From the NCBI GenBank assembly GCA_024138025.1, contig JAMXBD010000689.1, positions 62,001-126,000 on the forward strand: a stretch of 64,000 nucleotides of DNA, given 5' to 3'. Positions 46,561 through 59,046 of this stretch are shown here, in pieces (positions within the stretch are counted from its first letter, which is position 1; the number at the start of each line of letters is the position of its first letter). The position numbers and the translations under genes were made by a program. The notes under the pieces were generated by a model that had not been told where the DNA came from, made no database searches, and saw only the letters and a program-made list of their open reading frames with translations. Source of the stretch: Combretum micranthum. Taxonomy: Eukaryota > Streptophyta > Magnoliopsida > Myrtales > Combretaceae.

Positions 46561-46599
46561 CCAAATTTTTAGTTCTATTGTCTATTCATGAGTCTAAGG

Positions 46600-47165
46600 A
46601 TGTGGAGGACGTACCTGAGAGTGTAGATATTCTGGAAACTGACACTGTTGAGGATACTTCATGTACAATCAGTTGCCATGCTTTAAATGGAGAGGCTATC
46701 CCAAAAACCCTAAGGTTTCAAGGTACTGTCTACAATTCCAATTTGTCAGTTTTGGTGATTCGAGTGTACCCACAACTTTATTCAAAGTCGTGTTGCTAAA
46801 CATTTGGTTTAACAGTTCATAAAGCTCCACAGTTTTCCGTCATGATAGGAAATGGAGAAAAGCTCCAATGCGATGGGATTTGCAAAGACATTCTTGTGCA
46901 AATCCAAGGCATTGTTTTTGTCACTTCTTTTTATGTCTTACCTATTCAGGGAGCTGAACTAGTACTGGGCGTACAATGGTTGCAGGATTTAAGACCTCTT
47001 ACTATAGACTACTCTGCTTTAACCATGCAATTTTTGCATCAGGGTCAGTCTATCACATTGATAGGGGATCGTTCTACTTCTATGGGACAGATTACTCATC
47101 ACCAGTTACGCAGACTTATCAGTAAGAACTCAATGGCTACTTGTTTTCAATTAGTGGCTTAGACA
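46600..47165 (+). pseudogene. Gypsy aspartic protease region
   Basis: The sequence before and after a frameshift/stop at 46797 shows the gypsy protease fold pattern: the SCHALNGEAIPKTLRFQGTV strand, then after the break GNGEKLQCDGIC and a downstream VLGVQWLQDLRPLTIDY block. The catalytic DSG/DTG triplet itself falls in the damaged part and is not readable. Confidence 0.6.
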
Positions 47166-47379
47166 GGCGATTCTTCACATGAATTCACCAACATTCCACT
47201 TATTACAAGTGTTTTGGGCAAATTTCCTCATATTTTTGAGACACTGTCATCATTGCCACCATTACGTGATATACAACATCAGATCACTTTACAAGAAGGT
47301 GTTTCTGCTATCAATGTCAAATCTTACCGATACCCACATTTTCAAAAAGGAGAGATCGAGAAACAAATCAAAAACATGT

Positions 47380-48135
47380 TGGAACAGGGATGATAATGTA
47401 GCACTAGTCCTTTCTCTTCACCTGTTCTTTTGGTGAAAAAAAAAATAGGACATGACGCTTTTGTGTTGACTATAGTGCTCTGAATGCAGCCACGGTGAAA
47501 GATGAATTTCCTATCCCAACTATTGATGAATTGTTGGATGAGTTACATGGGGCTACAATTTTTTCTAAATTGGATTTAAGGACAGGATATCATCAGATTC
47601 GAATGCATCCTAGGGATGTTGAGAAAACAGCATTTCGGACTCATGAGGGTCACTATGAGTTCCTAGTAATGCCATATGGCCTTTGTAATGCACCAGCCAC
47701 TTTTCAATCCATCATGAACTGAATTTTTAAGCAGTACTTAAGAAAGTTTGTCATTGTTTTTTTTTATGATATTTTGATCTATAGTACGACTTTGGAGTTG
47801 CATGTTACACAGTTAGAATTGGTATTAACACTATTAGCTGATAATACCATGTTTCTTAAACAATCTAAGTGTGTTTTTGGTCAGCCCATTATAGAATATC
47901 TGGGTCACATTATAGGTGTTGATGGGGTTCGGCCTGAACCACATAAGTTGGAAGCTATTTCGACTTGGTCAGTACCCACTTCTCTGAAGCAACTTAGAGA
48001 ATTTTTGGTCTCACAGGATATTATAGACGATTTGTCAAGTCTTATGCATCTATCACTAGCCTATCGACCGATTTGCTCAAGAAGGACAATTTTGTTTGGA
48101 CTAATTAGGCTACTGCTACTTTTTAGCAACTGAAA
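47380..48135 (+). pseudogene. Gypsy reverse transcriptase, catalytic Asp lost
   Basis: The RT core is easy to follow ([20 protein letters not shown], then [15 protein letters not shown] and [13 protein letters not shown]). A TGA near 47720 interrupts it. The catalytic box reads FFYDILIYS: the codon at 47765-47767 is TAT (Tyr) where the family has the first Asp of the DD pair. The segment continues to the thumb (GHIIGVDGVRPEP) before another frame change near 48010. It could not polymerise DNA as encoded. Confidence 0.85.
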
Positions 48136-48530
48136 ACATCTCTCATTTCTGCCCCATTACTTGTTTTTCCTGACTTTTCAAAGGACTTTATTGTGGAGAC
48201 AGATGCATCGGGGATTGGTATCGGAGCTGTATTATTACAAGAAGACAAGCCTATAGCTTTCTTTAGTAAAAAGTTACCTTCTCACTTGTACAAGCAATCA
48301 GCTTATGTACGTGAGTTTCATGCAGTAATTAAGGCAATAAGGAAGTGGAGATAATATTTGTTGGGTTCTCATTTTATTATTAGAACTGATCATCGGAGTC
48401 TTAAAGAGTTACTTACTCAGGTAATTCAAACTCTAGAACAACACAAATATTTGGCAAAGCTACTTGGCTATGATTATTCCATTGTGTACAGAGCAGCAAG
48501 GACAATGTAGTGGCTGACGCAATGTTAAGG
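48136..48530 (+). pseudogene. Gypsy RNase H domain
   Basis: TDASGIGIGAVLLQ followed by AFFSKKL and a RTDHRSLKELL block identifies the RNase H domain that degrades the RNA strand during reverse transcription. It has an internal stop at 48353 and a frame change near 48500. Confidence 0.7.
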
Positions 48531-48599
48531 AAGCATGATAGTACGTTTACCTATCTTGCTTACTCCTTACCACAATTTGCTTTTACTGACCAGCTCAAG

Positions 48600-49480
48600 A
48601 AGGAATACACGACTTTACAATCTTTTCAGAAGATTATTGGTGATCTCCAAGCTGGCTGACATTTGAAATGGGTTTTATATTGGAAAAATGAGCTGCTATA
48701 CAAAGGTCAACAACTGTTTTTAGTTCCCACTTCAGCTTTGATTCCCATTTTATTACATGAATTCCATAGTGATCCTTAAGCTGGTCATTTTGGGGTTTTT
48801 AAGACCTATCGACGATTGGTGTCTCAATTTTTTTGGACTGGGATGAAGCATGATGTCAATTGTTTGTCAAGGGTTGTTAGATTTGCTAACAAACTAAGTA
48901 CAGTACTCGAAGTCCATATGGTCTTCTTCATCCTTGCCAATTCCTGATTTGGGAGGACATTTCTATGGATTTCGTCACACATTTACCTCCATCAAGGATT
49001 CACAGTGATATTGGTTGTGGTGGATCGGTTATCTAAGTACTGTCACATTGGACCTCTGGATACAAACTTCACTGCAACTAAGGTTGCTCAATTGTTTTTA
49101 TCCATTGTGGTTAAGCTTCATGGATTCCCTAGGAGCATTGTTCGCGATAGGGATCCGATTTCTCTTAGCAAATTTTGGCAGGAGTTATTTCGGATGAGTG
49201 GCACAAAATTTTACCAGTAGTGCTTATCACCTACAGTCAGATGGCCAAACAGAGGTCCTCAATAGGGTACTACAACAGTACCTCAGATGTTATGCATGGG
49301 ACAGACCGACTAAATGGGTTAAATTCTTGCCTTGGGCATAATTTGCATATAATTCATCTTGTCATTGAGGTTCCTAGAAGTCCCCTTTTGAATTGGTTTA
49401 TGGTCATCTCCCCCCACAGTTCCTATGTATTTACGAGGGACATCGAAATTAGAGGCTGTGGACTCTGACCTGTTGTCCAG
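48600..49480 (+). pseudogene. Gypsy integrase
   Basis: The N-terminal part (AGHFGVFKTYRRL with nearby stops) is followed by the catalytic core, seen as the [11 protein letters not shown] block at 49014 and [16 protein letters not shown], then fragments around 49200-49400 in alternating frames. At least three frame changes are needed to follow it. Confidence 0.7.
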
Positions 49481-50113
49481 AGATGAAGTTTTATCTACTC
49501 TTCGAGCTAACTTACATAAAGCTAAACAGAGAATGAAAACACAAGCTGATAAACACAGAACAGACTTGACATTTCAACCAGGAGATCTGGTGTTTGTCAA
49601 ACTACAACCATACAAACAGACATCTCTAAGTGGGGATTATCACAAGCTTTCTAAAAAATTTTACGGGCCTTATCAGGTTCTCAAGAAGATAGGTGCCTCT
49701 GCTTATCAACTTTAACTTCCAGCTCAGTCTCACATTCATAATGTGTTTCATGTTTTGTGCCTTAAACAAGCCTATGGTCTGTCATTCCTACCTTAGAGTT
49801 GCCTCCTACGGTATTTTGAAATCACCCGTTATTGGTACCTCTTTGTATCTTGGGTACACAGATGATTTAGAGACAAGGCTCTCAAGTGTCTCAATTATTA
49901 GTTCAATGGCAAGGACTACCTCCAGAGGAATTTAGTTGGGAAGATCTACCTAATTTCAAGCGTCTGTATCCCGAATTCTACCTTGAGGACAAGGTACTAT
50001 TTCAAGAGAGGGGGAAAACTAATACAGACCAACTAAGACAGGGATTTTCGAGTAGACCATTGTCTACTAGGAGTATACAGAAACCATCAAGATTTGAAGA
50101 TTATACAACATAA
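49425..50113 (+). pseudogene. Integrase C-terminus and chromodomain
   Basis: The RMKTQADKHRTDLTFQPGD and FYGPYQVLKKIGASAYQL blocks are the GPY/F module of gypsy integrase. After a stop at 49713 the chromodomain appears (LVQWQGLPPEEFSWEDL, then LEDKV) at about 49885-50000. Chromodomains steer chromovirus insertion toward particular chromatin. The final ORF runs into the 3' LTR. Confidence 0.75.
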
Positions 50114-50592
50114 GCTGGATATATACATACATGAGCTGGATGTATACACGTGAGGGTATGAAATTGTAACAGATTCAAGTAACAAAACATATGTAAAGTG
50201 TAAACAGCATGATAGTTAGTTATTTTACAGTTTAGCCAGCTCAGATCCATGTGTAACCAACAATATAAATAGAAAGCAAATACATCATAAAGGGATATCA
50301 AACCCTAATTTCTGGAAAGGTGTCTCACGAGTTCAGCCAACTCAAATAGGCTTAGTTTGTACCTGCAAATACATCACATCATAGTTAGTTTACTTTTTCT
50401 TCTTGTGAGAAGAAATCGAAACAGAGAGAGAGAGTGAACTTAGGGTTTCAAGTTGCAGAATTCAGAGAAAAGAGTGAGGCGAGGTTCAAACAAGAGAGAA
50501 CGGAGTGGAAAGCTAACCCTAATTCTTAGGGTAATTGTTGTTATTGGTGAGTCGGGCCTATAGTGGGCTTGTAGGATATGCAGGGCCTAACA
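50020..50592 (+). repeat. 3' LTR of the gypsy element
   Basis: Preceded by a purine tract (AGAGAGGGGGAAAA). It starts TAATACAGACC, a TG-to-TA change at the terminus, and ends GGGCCTAACA. It is longer than the 5' LTR mainly through a small duplication of a GAGCTGGAT-type block near 50120. Confidence 0.88.
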
Positions 50593-51244
50593 TAAACCTT
50601 GTTTTTAGAGTGTGAAAGTACTAGAGCATTGACAGTGTGCTTCTAAGATTGTCTAGAGTGTTTGCCAGTGTAATCTAAAACTTTACTTCTAACCTTTTCT
50701 TTTGTTAACCCTCTGATTTCTATAACGATTAATCCAAGATGGACTAAATTTTTTTCCTAATTGCTTTAACTTTCTTAAGGATTCTTTTGTCAGTAACTTG
50801 ATATTTGATGGATTTATTGTTACCGATATTATTTCTTCCTTATTTGACCAAAATAATCCTATTCTCCAACTCTATATTCCTACTTGATACAACCCTCTAG
50901 GATTTAAGAGAGTAACAACATGATTTGAATAAATTTCTACATCTTTGTCTATATCTACTACTTCTTCTAATTGTATTATATGATCTCCCTATCTTCTTCT
51001 TCCGATATTTATAATATTTAGTATTCGCACCCTAGAGGTTGTCTCTATATAACTTGCACTGGGATGGGATGATTGTAAAACATGTGATTCTCCAATGAAT
51101 GGTCCAAGCCTAGAAATCTTCCATTATCTTGTCTATTATACATTTCATTATTATCCTTTCTTCACTTTCTTCTATGACTCTACTTTCTTGTTATCCCCTA
51201 ATTGTTGTCCTCCGAACAAACTCATTATGATTAATGTTATTTAT

Positions 51245-51649
51245 TTATTTTGAAAGAGACTTCCACTCACCTTTCTGAAAATAAGCCTTTGTCTTTTCCA
51301 TTTTCTTTTCTATTGGGATTTTTCCTAGTTTGTCAATTATTTCATCTAATTCCTTTTGATAACTAATGTTACTACTACTTACACCTTTTCCTAATGTTTT
51401 TGTTCTTAAATTAGTCAAATTAAAACCAAGGGTTGTAACCTTTTGCTGAAGTTTTATGAACAAAGCTATAATTGTATTGTTTTGCCTAATTATTGTCTCA
51501 ATATATTCATTTGCTAACTTATATCCTTTGCTAAATCTTATATGAGGTTCTACTATGGTCGTTGTTTCTTCTAGAGTATACATGTAATCTTCATTTGCTT
51601 CTAATTCGCTATAACTATTGCTCATATTTACTTTATCCCATGAATGCAT
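51245..51649 (-). CDS. 134-codon coiled-coil-like ORF in the pararetrovirus-like fragment
   Basis: A hydrophilic protein with a stretch predicted by eye to be helical (IRQNNTIIALFIKLQQKV) and a second Lys/Glu-rich helix near the C-terminus (QKELDEIIDKLGKIPIEKK). In unit 1 the equivalent frame carries an in-frame TAG and a one-base indel, so only this copy is open. In caulimovirids small coiled-coil proteins often precede the movement protein, which fits the order here, but I cannot assign the family firmly. Confidence 0.38.
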   Translation of the reverse strand: MHSWDKVNMSNSYSELEANEDYMYTLEETTTIVEPHIRFSKGYKLANEYIETIIRQNNTIIALFIKLQQKVTTLGFNLTNLRTKTLGKGVSSSNISYQKELDEIIDKLGKIPIEKKMEKTKAYFQKGEWKSLSK

Positions 51650-52165
51650 ATTTTATTTCCTCAACTGTTGTTTCTTTCTTTTTTCCTATCCCAGCTAATT
51701 GTTTAGCTTCTTATTACTTCCTTTTGATTATTTTAAATTTCTTTCTTTTGTGCTTGTCTAATAGCTTTGATGTGTCCTAATTGTCTTAATTTTCTTTCTA
51801 TATCAACATGTATTTGTTTTATATAGTCAACCCTTTCTATTAATTTCTTTATCTCATCCATTCTCTTAAATGATTGTGAGCCTTATATAAAGTATCTAAA
51901 TCTCTATGGACAGTTGCACCGAAAGATTGATTAAGTCTATGATACTATTTAATTGTTTATGATCTGAACTCAATATATGGGTTGAATGCTTAAAATAACA
52001 AAGATGGAAAAAACTATTGTCTCCCACTTGTGCCTATTATGTTCTTTAATTTCTACGTTCAACCATTCCAATCTTTTATTGTTCTTTTCCATCTATATGT
52101 TTCAATTGTTTTCCTAGACCATTCATGTCTTCTTTATCTTCTAAATTTCTTAAATACTCTTCAAA

Positions 52166-52375
52166 TCACTCTTTCATATAACCATACAACCTTTCTTTAG
52201 CTATTAATTCATATATCTCACCTTCCTCCTTTGATTCACAATGATCTTTTAAATTACTTTCTATTTCTAGTTCTAAAACATAAACATACTGCTCTACTTC
52301 TTTTATATTTAAATTATCTAAGTTGTCTATTGCTAATAAGAACTCAAAGAAAAACTTTTTATAATTATAATTCAT
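52166..52375 (-). CDS. 69-codon acidic ORF in the pararetrovirus-like fragment (unit 2)
   Basis: Nearly identical to 37864-38073. It stops at TGA just before a further open stretch (FEEYLRNLEDKEDM), so the present end may be a premature stop within a once longer protein. Confidence 0.35.
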   Translation of the reverse strand: MNYNYKKFFFEFLLAIDNLDNLNIKEVEQYVYVLELEIESNLKDHCESKEEGEIYELIAKERLYGYMKE

Positions 52376-53583
52376 AAATAATCTAGATAGTCATCATTAT
52401 TATTATACCTTCAAATGTTCTCTAGGATTAAGAATTATATCTATAATGTCATCTAAGACATACAAGACTTCTGCTACAATATAAATGATAAAAATATGTC
52501 ATATTAAAATAAAATTGATATTATCTTATAGAATTACCCTTATTATATTATCTTCACAAATTTGTATTTTTCCTTTTAACCCTTCAATAAACATATAATC
52601 ATGATTAAGATACCTATATATATTTGCTCTTCTTTGATTATTTAAATAATTTAAACTACATGGACTTAGGTCTTCAAATTTAAAAGACTTTATAATTGTT
52701 CAATGACATTATGTGTCCTTTTTACAAATTTCCTTAATCTTTTTTTTTTTTTTTTTTTTTTTTGCGTTTGTTCTCTAATATAAGCTTCAAGAAACAACAT
52801 AATATGTATTTAGCAAATCTCCATATGATAACACACACAACTAAAACATAGTAGTAAATAAACTAAATATCTAAAATTGAAATCTTAAGGTGTAAAGTTA
52901 ACACTTATACCAAATTGAGGCTTTTGCTATCATGGAAGAAGACCTCATGACAAAGATGAATAAAAAAAATCTTAAAAAGAAATAATTTCATAAGAATGAT
53001 CTCATGTCCACATAGTAATCCTTAGGGCTTTTTTTTCTTTTTAATAAATCTTATAAATGAAGCCTGTAAAAATAAGCCCAAGAGCAAGTTTGATGAAAAA
53101 GTTGAGCTTATCTTGTAATCTAACAATTTGTTGTAATTCCACTGTTGCCTTCATCTTCCTATTCATTAGTTGCAAAAATTTTTAAATAAGATTGAGAGAA
53201 GTGCCTTAGAGAGCTATTATTTGCAAAATATTTTGAGCACTTTATTATTGTGGGTAATTATCTTGTAATGTGGCTTGAATGGGACTGGGAGAGATTATTA
53301 TAGAATTTGTACATGCAAAAGAAAAATATGGAAATAGAGCATGAATCTTCCTATCGTATCAAGGAACTGCTTATGTTGAATGATATCATACTAAGATTAG
53401 TCTTTTTTTATTAAAGTTGGAAAATTATTAGAATGCAACCCAATAAAAACATTAATGCAATCCTTTGATGGTTCTTAGTAAGACCTTCTCCGATTTTGAA
53501 ATTAACTTAAACTTGGTTGGTCATCTTCAAAGAATTAATTATACATATGCCTTTTATTTTCTTGTTCACCACAAATACAAATC

Positions 53584-53778
53584 CTAAAGGAACCAACGAC
53601 ATAAATTTTTATTTGGCTTAAATTTCTCCTCAGTATCATTTAATTCGTCTGCATTAACCTTTGCTTCTTGGAGTTGTAGAGGTATATCCACACTATCGAA
53701 GTTGGGTCCTAATACAAGATTATAGTAATAGTTACCTTTTGTAATGGTGATATATCTGCAAACTTTGCCTAGGTTCAC
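53584..53778 (-). pseudogene. Decayed ORF upstream of the pararetrovirus-like fragment (unit 2)
   Basis: It shares YITITKGNYYYNLVLGPNFD with unit 1 and continues into an acidic segment. Small indels between the two copies show no protein is conserved. Confidence 0.35.
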
Positions 53779-54354
53779 GGTGGCAATACATTATAAATAA
53801 TGAATGAATGTTTGCTTTATCAAAATTGGTGTTTAAATTATGTCTTCGCCACTTATAATATGACTTGTAAGTAAATTATATGATTTAACACAAATAAAAT
53901 TATTAAAATTGTCATATATTTAATCACGATTGGTCGAAACAGTATTGAGACAGTAAATGTTCATCTCATAAATAAAACCTACAATGTTAAGTCCTTTCCT
54001 TGTAGACAGGAACTACTTTAATTGTTCTTAAACCATCTCAGGAGGAGAAGACTATAAATGGAATGTGTTCTGTTGTAAGTGTCGTATCTGTTTTCAAATG
54101 TATCTTTTAATAGATATTTAGTGTTATTTTTACGTTAGTCCCATCCTATTTTATATATTTCCCATAATGTTTATATATACAAATAAATTATATACTATTT
54201 CAATCTGGTATAGGCACTGTTTCAACCCCTTTTGTAAAGGAACATATATCGACTGTTGCATGTCCTTTTGTCTTTTAAAATTAAAATGTGATTTGTAATA
54301 AAGTGTTCCCATTAGTCAGACATAAAAAATATAAGTTTTAATACTTGTTATATA

Positions 54355-54997
54355 TGTTGGAAAAATAGGAAAGGAGGAGGGAAAACTTGAGGCGTGCTAC
54401 GCACTGTCCTTAAGGATATTTCGCCAATACTGTTTAAGAACGACGTATCACCCAGGATTCAACAAGTCCTCTAGAAGATCTAGGATACATGAATAGTAGG
54501 AAAGAAGTAAGAACCCAGCGAGGAACAGGAGAAATAAGATAGAAAATTAAAGTATAAAATATTAAAACGGATAAATATATATAAAACGAAGAGGTATTTG
54601 TAACGGGTATGTTGAAAAAATGTCTTTTCAAAATTGAAAGACACAACGGTTTGAAAGCACCTGAAAAAATACAACGACTGGTAATTAAAATTTTAAATGA
54701 TCAAAAGACCTGTATCCGAATAAGATTTAATTAATTATTATTATTTTTATTTAAAAAATAATATACACAAAATAAAATATTCCTTTGAACTGAGCAAGAC
54801 ATATGATACACGCGTGGGGGGGGGGGGGGGTGCAAATCGACAATTTACACTAACTTGGTTAGGCTTTGTGCGCGCGAGCCCATGCCTTTCCACCAACTCT
54901 TTACAAGCCCACTAAGAGAAGGAGGTTTATAAACAAGGACAATGAGTAAAATAAGGAATGTGGGACTTGTTCCTTTTGAAATATATAATACACAACA
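54355..54997 (-). repeat. 3' LTR of the copia element
   Basis: On the minus strand it begins TGTTGTGTATTATATATTTC and ends CTATTTTTCCAACA, and it is preceded by the purine tract GTGGGGGAT. It contains a run of 15 G (plus strand 54816-54830). Confidence 0.88.
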
Positions 54998-55566
54998 ATC
55001 CCCCACATATTTCAAAAGGATAAAAGACAAGAGATAAAAAGAAATGCTGGGTTTTCTCAAATGAGTATTGCCTCGAATCTGGTGTCCTTAAGACTATGAA
55101 CCAGACCTAGAAAAATGAGATATAACTTACAAAATAAATGGTGAAGCTTAAGGCTTCTATGAACCAAGAATTTTATAGTAAGCCAAAATTCTCATTAATC
55201 ACATCATACTCCACATTTTTCTGCTATTCATCGCGGTTTTGCGCTAATAGGCCATGCGCGTGCCTGGTAATTCATGAGTGCTTTAGAGATTTTGCCACAA
55301 TCTCATAGAAGCGGCCTCACTTCACACTCATATAGGTCATTCCATCAAGCGTATACTGCAGAATACACTACCTTTAAAAGGATATGGTATTTGATTAAGA
55401 GCTTTGCTCAACCTCCCATTCTTTGCAGTTTAGCACTATGCACATCATAGGAGGGACATCATTTATTAGTGTTACACAGATCAAGCAACGACTTGTTATT
55501 ACCCATATGAACCTATTTCATGGGATCTCCAATCACATAGGTTGGGTTACCATCATTGTTGATAAT

Positions 55567-57000
55567 TCAACATGGCTTTAGTCCCATACCCCTCGATGTT
55601 TCATTTATTAATTTTCTCCCCAAAGGTTTAGTCAGAGGATCGGCCAAGTTCACTTCTGACTTCACATAATCTATTGATATAATTCCATCTTTCAGCAGCT
55701 GCTTCACTACTTCATGTCTCAAACGAATATGTCTATTCTTTCCATTGAAGGTCTTATTCTTGGCAATAGATATTGCCGCTTGACAATCACAGTGCATAGA
55801 CACAGATGGTGTAGGTTTTAAACCTAATGGAATATTTGCTAAGAAGTTTCTTAACCACTCAGCCTCATTACCAGCCAATTCCAGAGCAATAAACTCTGAC
55901 TCCATAGTAGACTTAGCTATGATAGTCTGTTTGGCTGATTTCCATGAAATTGCTCCACCTCCAAGGGTGAATATATAACCACTAGTGGATTTTGTCTCAT
56001 CTGAATCAGATATCCAGTTGGCATCACTGTATCCTTCTAATACAGCGGGAAATCCACTATATAGAATACCATAGTTCATAGTACCTCTGAGATATTTCAT
56101 CAATCTGACCAATGCAGTCCAATGATCATAACCGGGATTATGTGTATACCTACTCAATCTACACACAGCATATGCTATGTCAGGTCTTGAGAAATTCATT
56201 AAATGCATCAGACTTCCAATTATTTGTGCATACTCAGATTGAGCAACGATATCACCTCTATTTTTCTTTAATTGAGTATTAGCATCGTAAGGGGTACTCA
56301 CAGGATTGACATCAAAGTGTCCAAACTTCTTAAGAAGTTTCTCAACATAATGTTCTTGTGATAACATAATACTATCATTCTTCCTTATGATTTTAACACC
56401 CAAAATAACACTTGCTTCACCCATATCTTTCATATCAAATTTGGAAGCAAGAAAAGATTTAGTTTTAAGCACTATATCAAGACTGGTACCGAATATAAGC
56501 ATATCATCTACATATAGGCATATGATAACACAATCATTATTAATAAGTTTTATGTAAACACATTTATCAACTTCAACAGTAGAGAATCCATCATTTAATA
56601 AAACTTGATCAAATTTTTCATGCCATTGTTTAGGAGCTTGTTTTAAACCATACAATGATTTAAGAAGTTTACAAACTTTATTTTCTTGTCCTGGAACAAC
56701 ACAACCTTCAGGTTGTACCATATAAATTTCTTCCTCTAAATCGCCATTTAGAAAGGCTGTTTTTACATCCATTTGATGAATAACAAGTTTATATATTGAA
56801 GCCAAGGCAATCAAAACTCGAATAGAAGAAATTCTAGTTACAGGAGCAAAAGTGTCAAAATAATCAATATTTTGCTTTTGAGTAAATCCTTTAGCAACTA
56901 ATCTAGCTTTAAACTTATCAACTGAACCATCAGGATTTAATTTCCTTTTAAAGATCCATTTACAACCAATAGGTTTAGCTCCAGGAGGTAAATCTACCAA
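55567..57000 (-). CDS. Copia reverse transcriptase - RNase H, intact frame
   Basis: This 477-codon frame starts within the RT domain ([17 protein letters not shown], a universal copia RT beginning) and includes [14 protein letters not shown] and the [16 protein letters not shown] block. The catalytic YVDDML sequence has both Asp residues, and the RNase H portion ([19 protein letters not shown] to ADPLTKPLG) is complete. It copies element RNA into DNA in cytoplasmic particles. The ATG used is only the first in the open frame: the family makes this domain as part of a Gag-Pol polyprotein. Because upstream domains are frameshifted, the frame is open but probably orphaned. Confidence 0.9.
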   Translation of the reverse strand: MVDLPPGAKPIGCKWIFKRKLNPDGSVDKFKARLVAKGFTQKQNIDYFDTFAPVTRISSIRVLIALASIYKLVIHQMDVKTAFLNGDLEEEIYMVQPEGCVVPGQENKVCKLLKSLYGLKQAPKQWHEKFDQVLLNDGFSTVEVDKCVYIKLINNDCVIICLYVDDMLIFGTSLDIVLKTKSFLASKFDMKDMGEASVILGVKIIRKNDSIMLSQEHYVEKLLKKFGHFDVNPVSTPYDANTQLKKNRGDIVAQSEYAQIIGSLMHLMNFSRPDIAYAVCRLSRYTHNPGYDHWTALVRLMKYLRGTMNYGILYSGFPAVLEGYSDANWISDSDETKSTSGYIFTLGGGAISWKSAKQTIIAKSTMESEFIALELAGNEAEWLRNFLANIPLGLKPTPSVSMHCDCQAAISIAKNKTFNGKNRHIRLRHEVVKQLLKDGIISIDYVKSEVNLADPLTKPLGRKLINETSRGMGLKPC

Positions 57001-58417
57001 TTCCCATGTTTTATTTTGTAAAATAGAATCAATTTCAACTTTAATAGCTTCTTTCCAAAAAGGTGCATCACACGAGGAAATTGCATCCGAGAAGGTTAAT
57101 GGATCATTTTCAACAAGATAAGTATAAAAATCATTTCCAAAAGAATTTTCTTTTCTTTGTCTCTTACTTCTTCTTAAATCATCATTTTCAAAATATTTCT
57201 AGAGACATTTTCAGAAGATGATGTATTAGGAATAATTTTTTATTTTAAAGGAAACACATGTTCAAAAAACTCTGCATTTTTTGTCTCAACAATTGTATTG
57301 CAATCTAACACATCACTTTTTAATACAAGAAATCTATATGCTATACTATGTTCAGCATAACCAATAAACATACAATCTGAAGTTTTAGAACCTAATTTTC
57401 TTTTTTAGGATCAGGAAGCATAACTTTAGCAAGACACCCCCACACTTTCAAATATTTCAAATTAGGAGAATAACCTTTCCAAAGTTCATAAGGTGTTTTC
57501 CCTGTTTTCTTATAAGGTATCCTATTTTGTAAGTGACATGCAGTTAATATAGCTTCACCCCAAAGATTTTCAGCATTAGAACTTACAAGCATACAATTCA
57601 TCATTTCTTTTAATGTCCTATTTTTTTTCGGCTACTCCATTAGATTCTGGAGAATAAGGTGGAGTTATTTCATGAATTATTCCTTCTTTTTCACAATATT
57701 CATTTAGTAAAATATATCACCACCTCTGTCTGATCTAATTCTTTTAATTTTCTTGTTTAATTGATTCTCTACTTCTGCTTTGTATATTAAAAACATGTCA
57801 AATGCCTCATCTTTATTTCTAAGCAAGTAGACTTTAGTATATCTAGAAAAATCATCTATAAAAGTTACATAATATCTTTTACCTCCTCTAGTCATAGTTT
57901 GCTTTAAATCACCTAGATCAGTGTGAATTAAACTTAGTAATTCAGATTCTCTAAAGACAGATGCACATGTTTTCTTAGCTTGTTTAGATTCAGCACAAAT
58001 TTCACATTTACTCATACTTAAAGAATTAATATTAGAAATTAATCCAACGGATTGCATTTTCTTGATATAAGGTAAACTAACATGTCCTAATCTACCATGC
58101 CATAAATCACAAGAATCAATCAAGTAAGCAGAAGAAGAAACATTTTTATTCATAACTTCAGAAACATTGAGTACAAATAAACCATGACTACAATAGCCCT
58201 TGCCAACTAAAACATTATTTTTTGTCATTACAACTTTGTCAGACTCAAATGACACTTTCACTCCCACTTTTCCCAACAATGCCACTGAAATCAGATTGGT
58301 TCTAATGTCGGGAACATGCAACACCTCGTTCAGAGCCAAAGTTTTTCCAGATGTGAGTTTGAGAAGAACCTTTCCTTTCCCAAGAACTTGGGTAGTTCGA
58401 GAATCACCAAGATGCAC
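57001..58417 (-). pseudogene. Copia pre-integrase and integrase, frameshifted
   Basis: The frame 58417-57704 carries the HHCC zinc-binding part (WHGRLGHV ... CEICAES) and the first catalytic Asp (SLIHTDLGDL ... YYVTFIDDFSRY), then DRGGD. A frame break at about 57705 precedes the region of the catalytic Glu (SPESNG in a shifted frame near 57645), then another open piece at 57604-57392 (AENLWGEAILTACHLQNR). Further stops and shifts occur at 57400 and 57200-57240. Integration activity is lost. Confidence 0.8.
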
Positions 58418-58960
58418 AGATCTTCTCCTTCATCAACTTTTGTATAGGTCACGAATGCATCCTTATTTGCACAAATGTGCCTAGTAGCACCAGAATCTAT
58501 GACCCATTCTTTCACACTGGTTACTATGTTCACAGAAATGACTGCAGCGATAATATCATCTGCTTGAACCAAATTTGCCTTTGGTTTAGCAGGATTGTCA
58601 TTTCTTCCCATCCTCTTTCTGCACTGAGGTGCATGATGGCCAGGTTTGCCACATACGAAGCAATTGCCTCGCTTCTTAAAAGTGGGATTACTAGCTCTGG
58701 GCTTGTAATCATGTTTCTTTTCATACCTTTTATATGGCTTGTGCGGTTTGTAATCCACCAAATTCGCCTTACTTGCAATCTCCTTTCCTTTGGCGGCCAT
58801 GAATTCCTTTCTGTTGGTGTTCTCGATGATGATGAAGCAAGCGAAAGTTGCTTGTGCTTATGTATGTTTTTGTTTGTAATCACTCCATGATTGAGGCAGT
58901 TTCTCAATCAGCAAACGCAACGAACTCCTCCTGCAAATTAATGCCTTCTGTGTGGTACTC
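58330..58960 (-). pseudogene. Copia gag C-terminus, zinc knuckle and protease
   Basis: On the minus strand, fragments of the gag C-terminus (INLQEEFVAF-type reading near 58930) run in broken frames into the 58800-58330 frame. That frame contains the zinc knuckle CFVCGKPGHHAPQC (CX2CX4HX4C) and the protease site WVIDSGATRHICA with an intact DSGA. A shift near 58415 separates it from the integrase frame. The N-terminal half of gag is absent. Confidence 0.8.
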
Positions 58961-59046
58961 TCCCACCTATAAGGTACTAATAATAGTATGGCGGCATACC
59001 TTGAAACCAGAGTTCCATTTGTTTGGACGTGGTGTGTAAAAGTAAA

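Larger units (their letters stand above)
45028..50592 (+). mobile_element. Ty3/gypsy chromovirus, full-length but defective
   Basis: A 5565-bp element with LTRs 45028-45581 and 50020-50592, flanked by the TAAAC duplication (45023-45027 and 50593-50597). Unit 1 has the empty site (GGAGGTAACCTTG near 36300). Domain order is gag, zinc knuckle, protease, reverse transcriptase, RNase H, integrase, chromodomain, as in chromoviruses. Every domain carries stops or frameshifts, and the two LTRs differ at roughly thirty places by eye. It is therefore old, though younger than the segmental duplication. Confidence 0.93.
50598..52390 (-). pseudogene. Endogenous pararetrovirus-like fragment, unit 2
   Basis: Counterpart of the unit 1 fragment, with the gypsy element inserted beside its movement-protein-like end. 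The movement-protein-like reading on the minus strand (about 50880-50690) is interrupted by frameshifts and stops. The two upstream ORFs (51649-51245 and 52375-52166) remain open. As in unit 1, no capsid, protease or polymerase domains are present, so it is an incomplete and non-functional remnant. The assignment rests on one short similarity and is tentative. Confidence 0.48.

Noticed and set aside
58200..59039. Plus-strand ORFs of 94, 137 and 63 codons over the copia gag-protease region
   Set aside because: The opposite strand carries the zinc knuckle and protease motifs in the right order, so the plus-strand frames are shadows.
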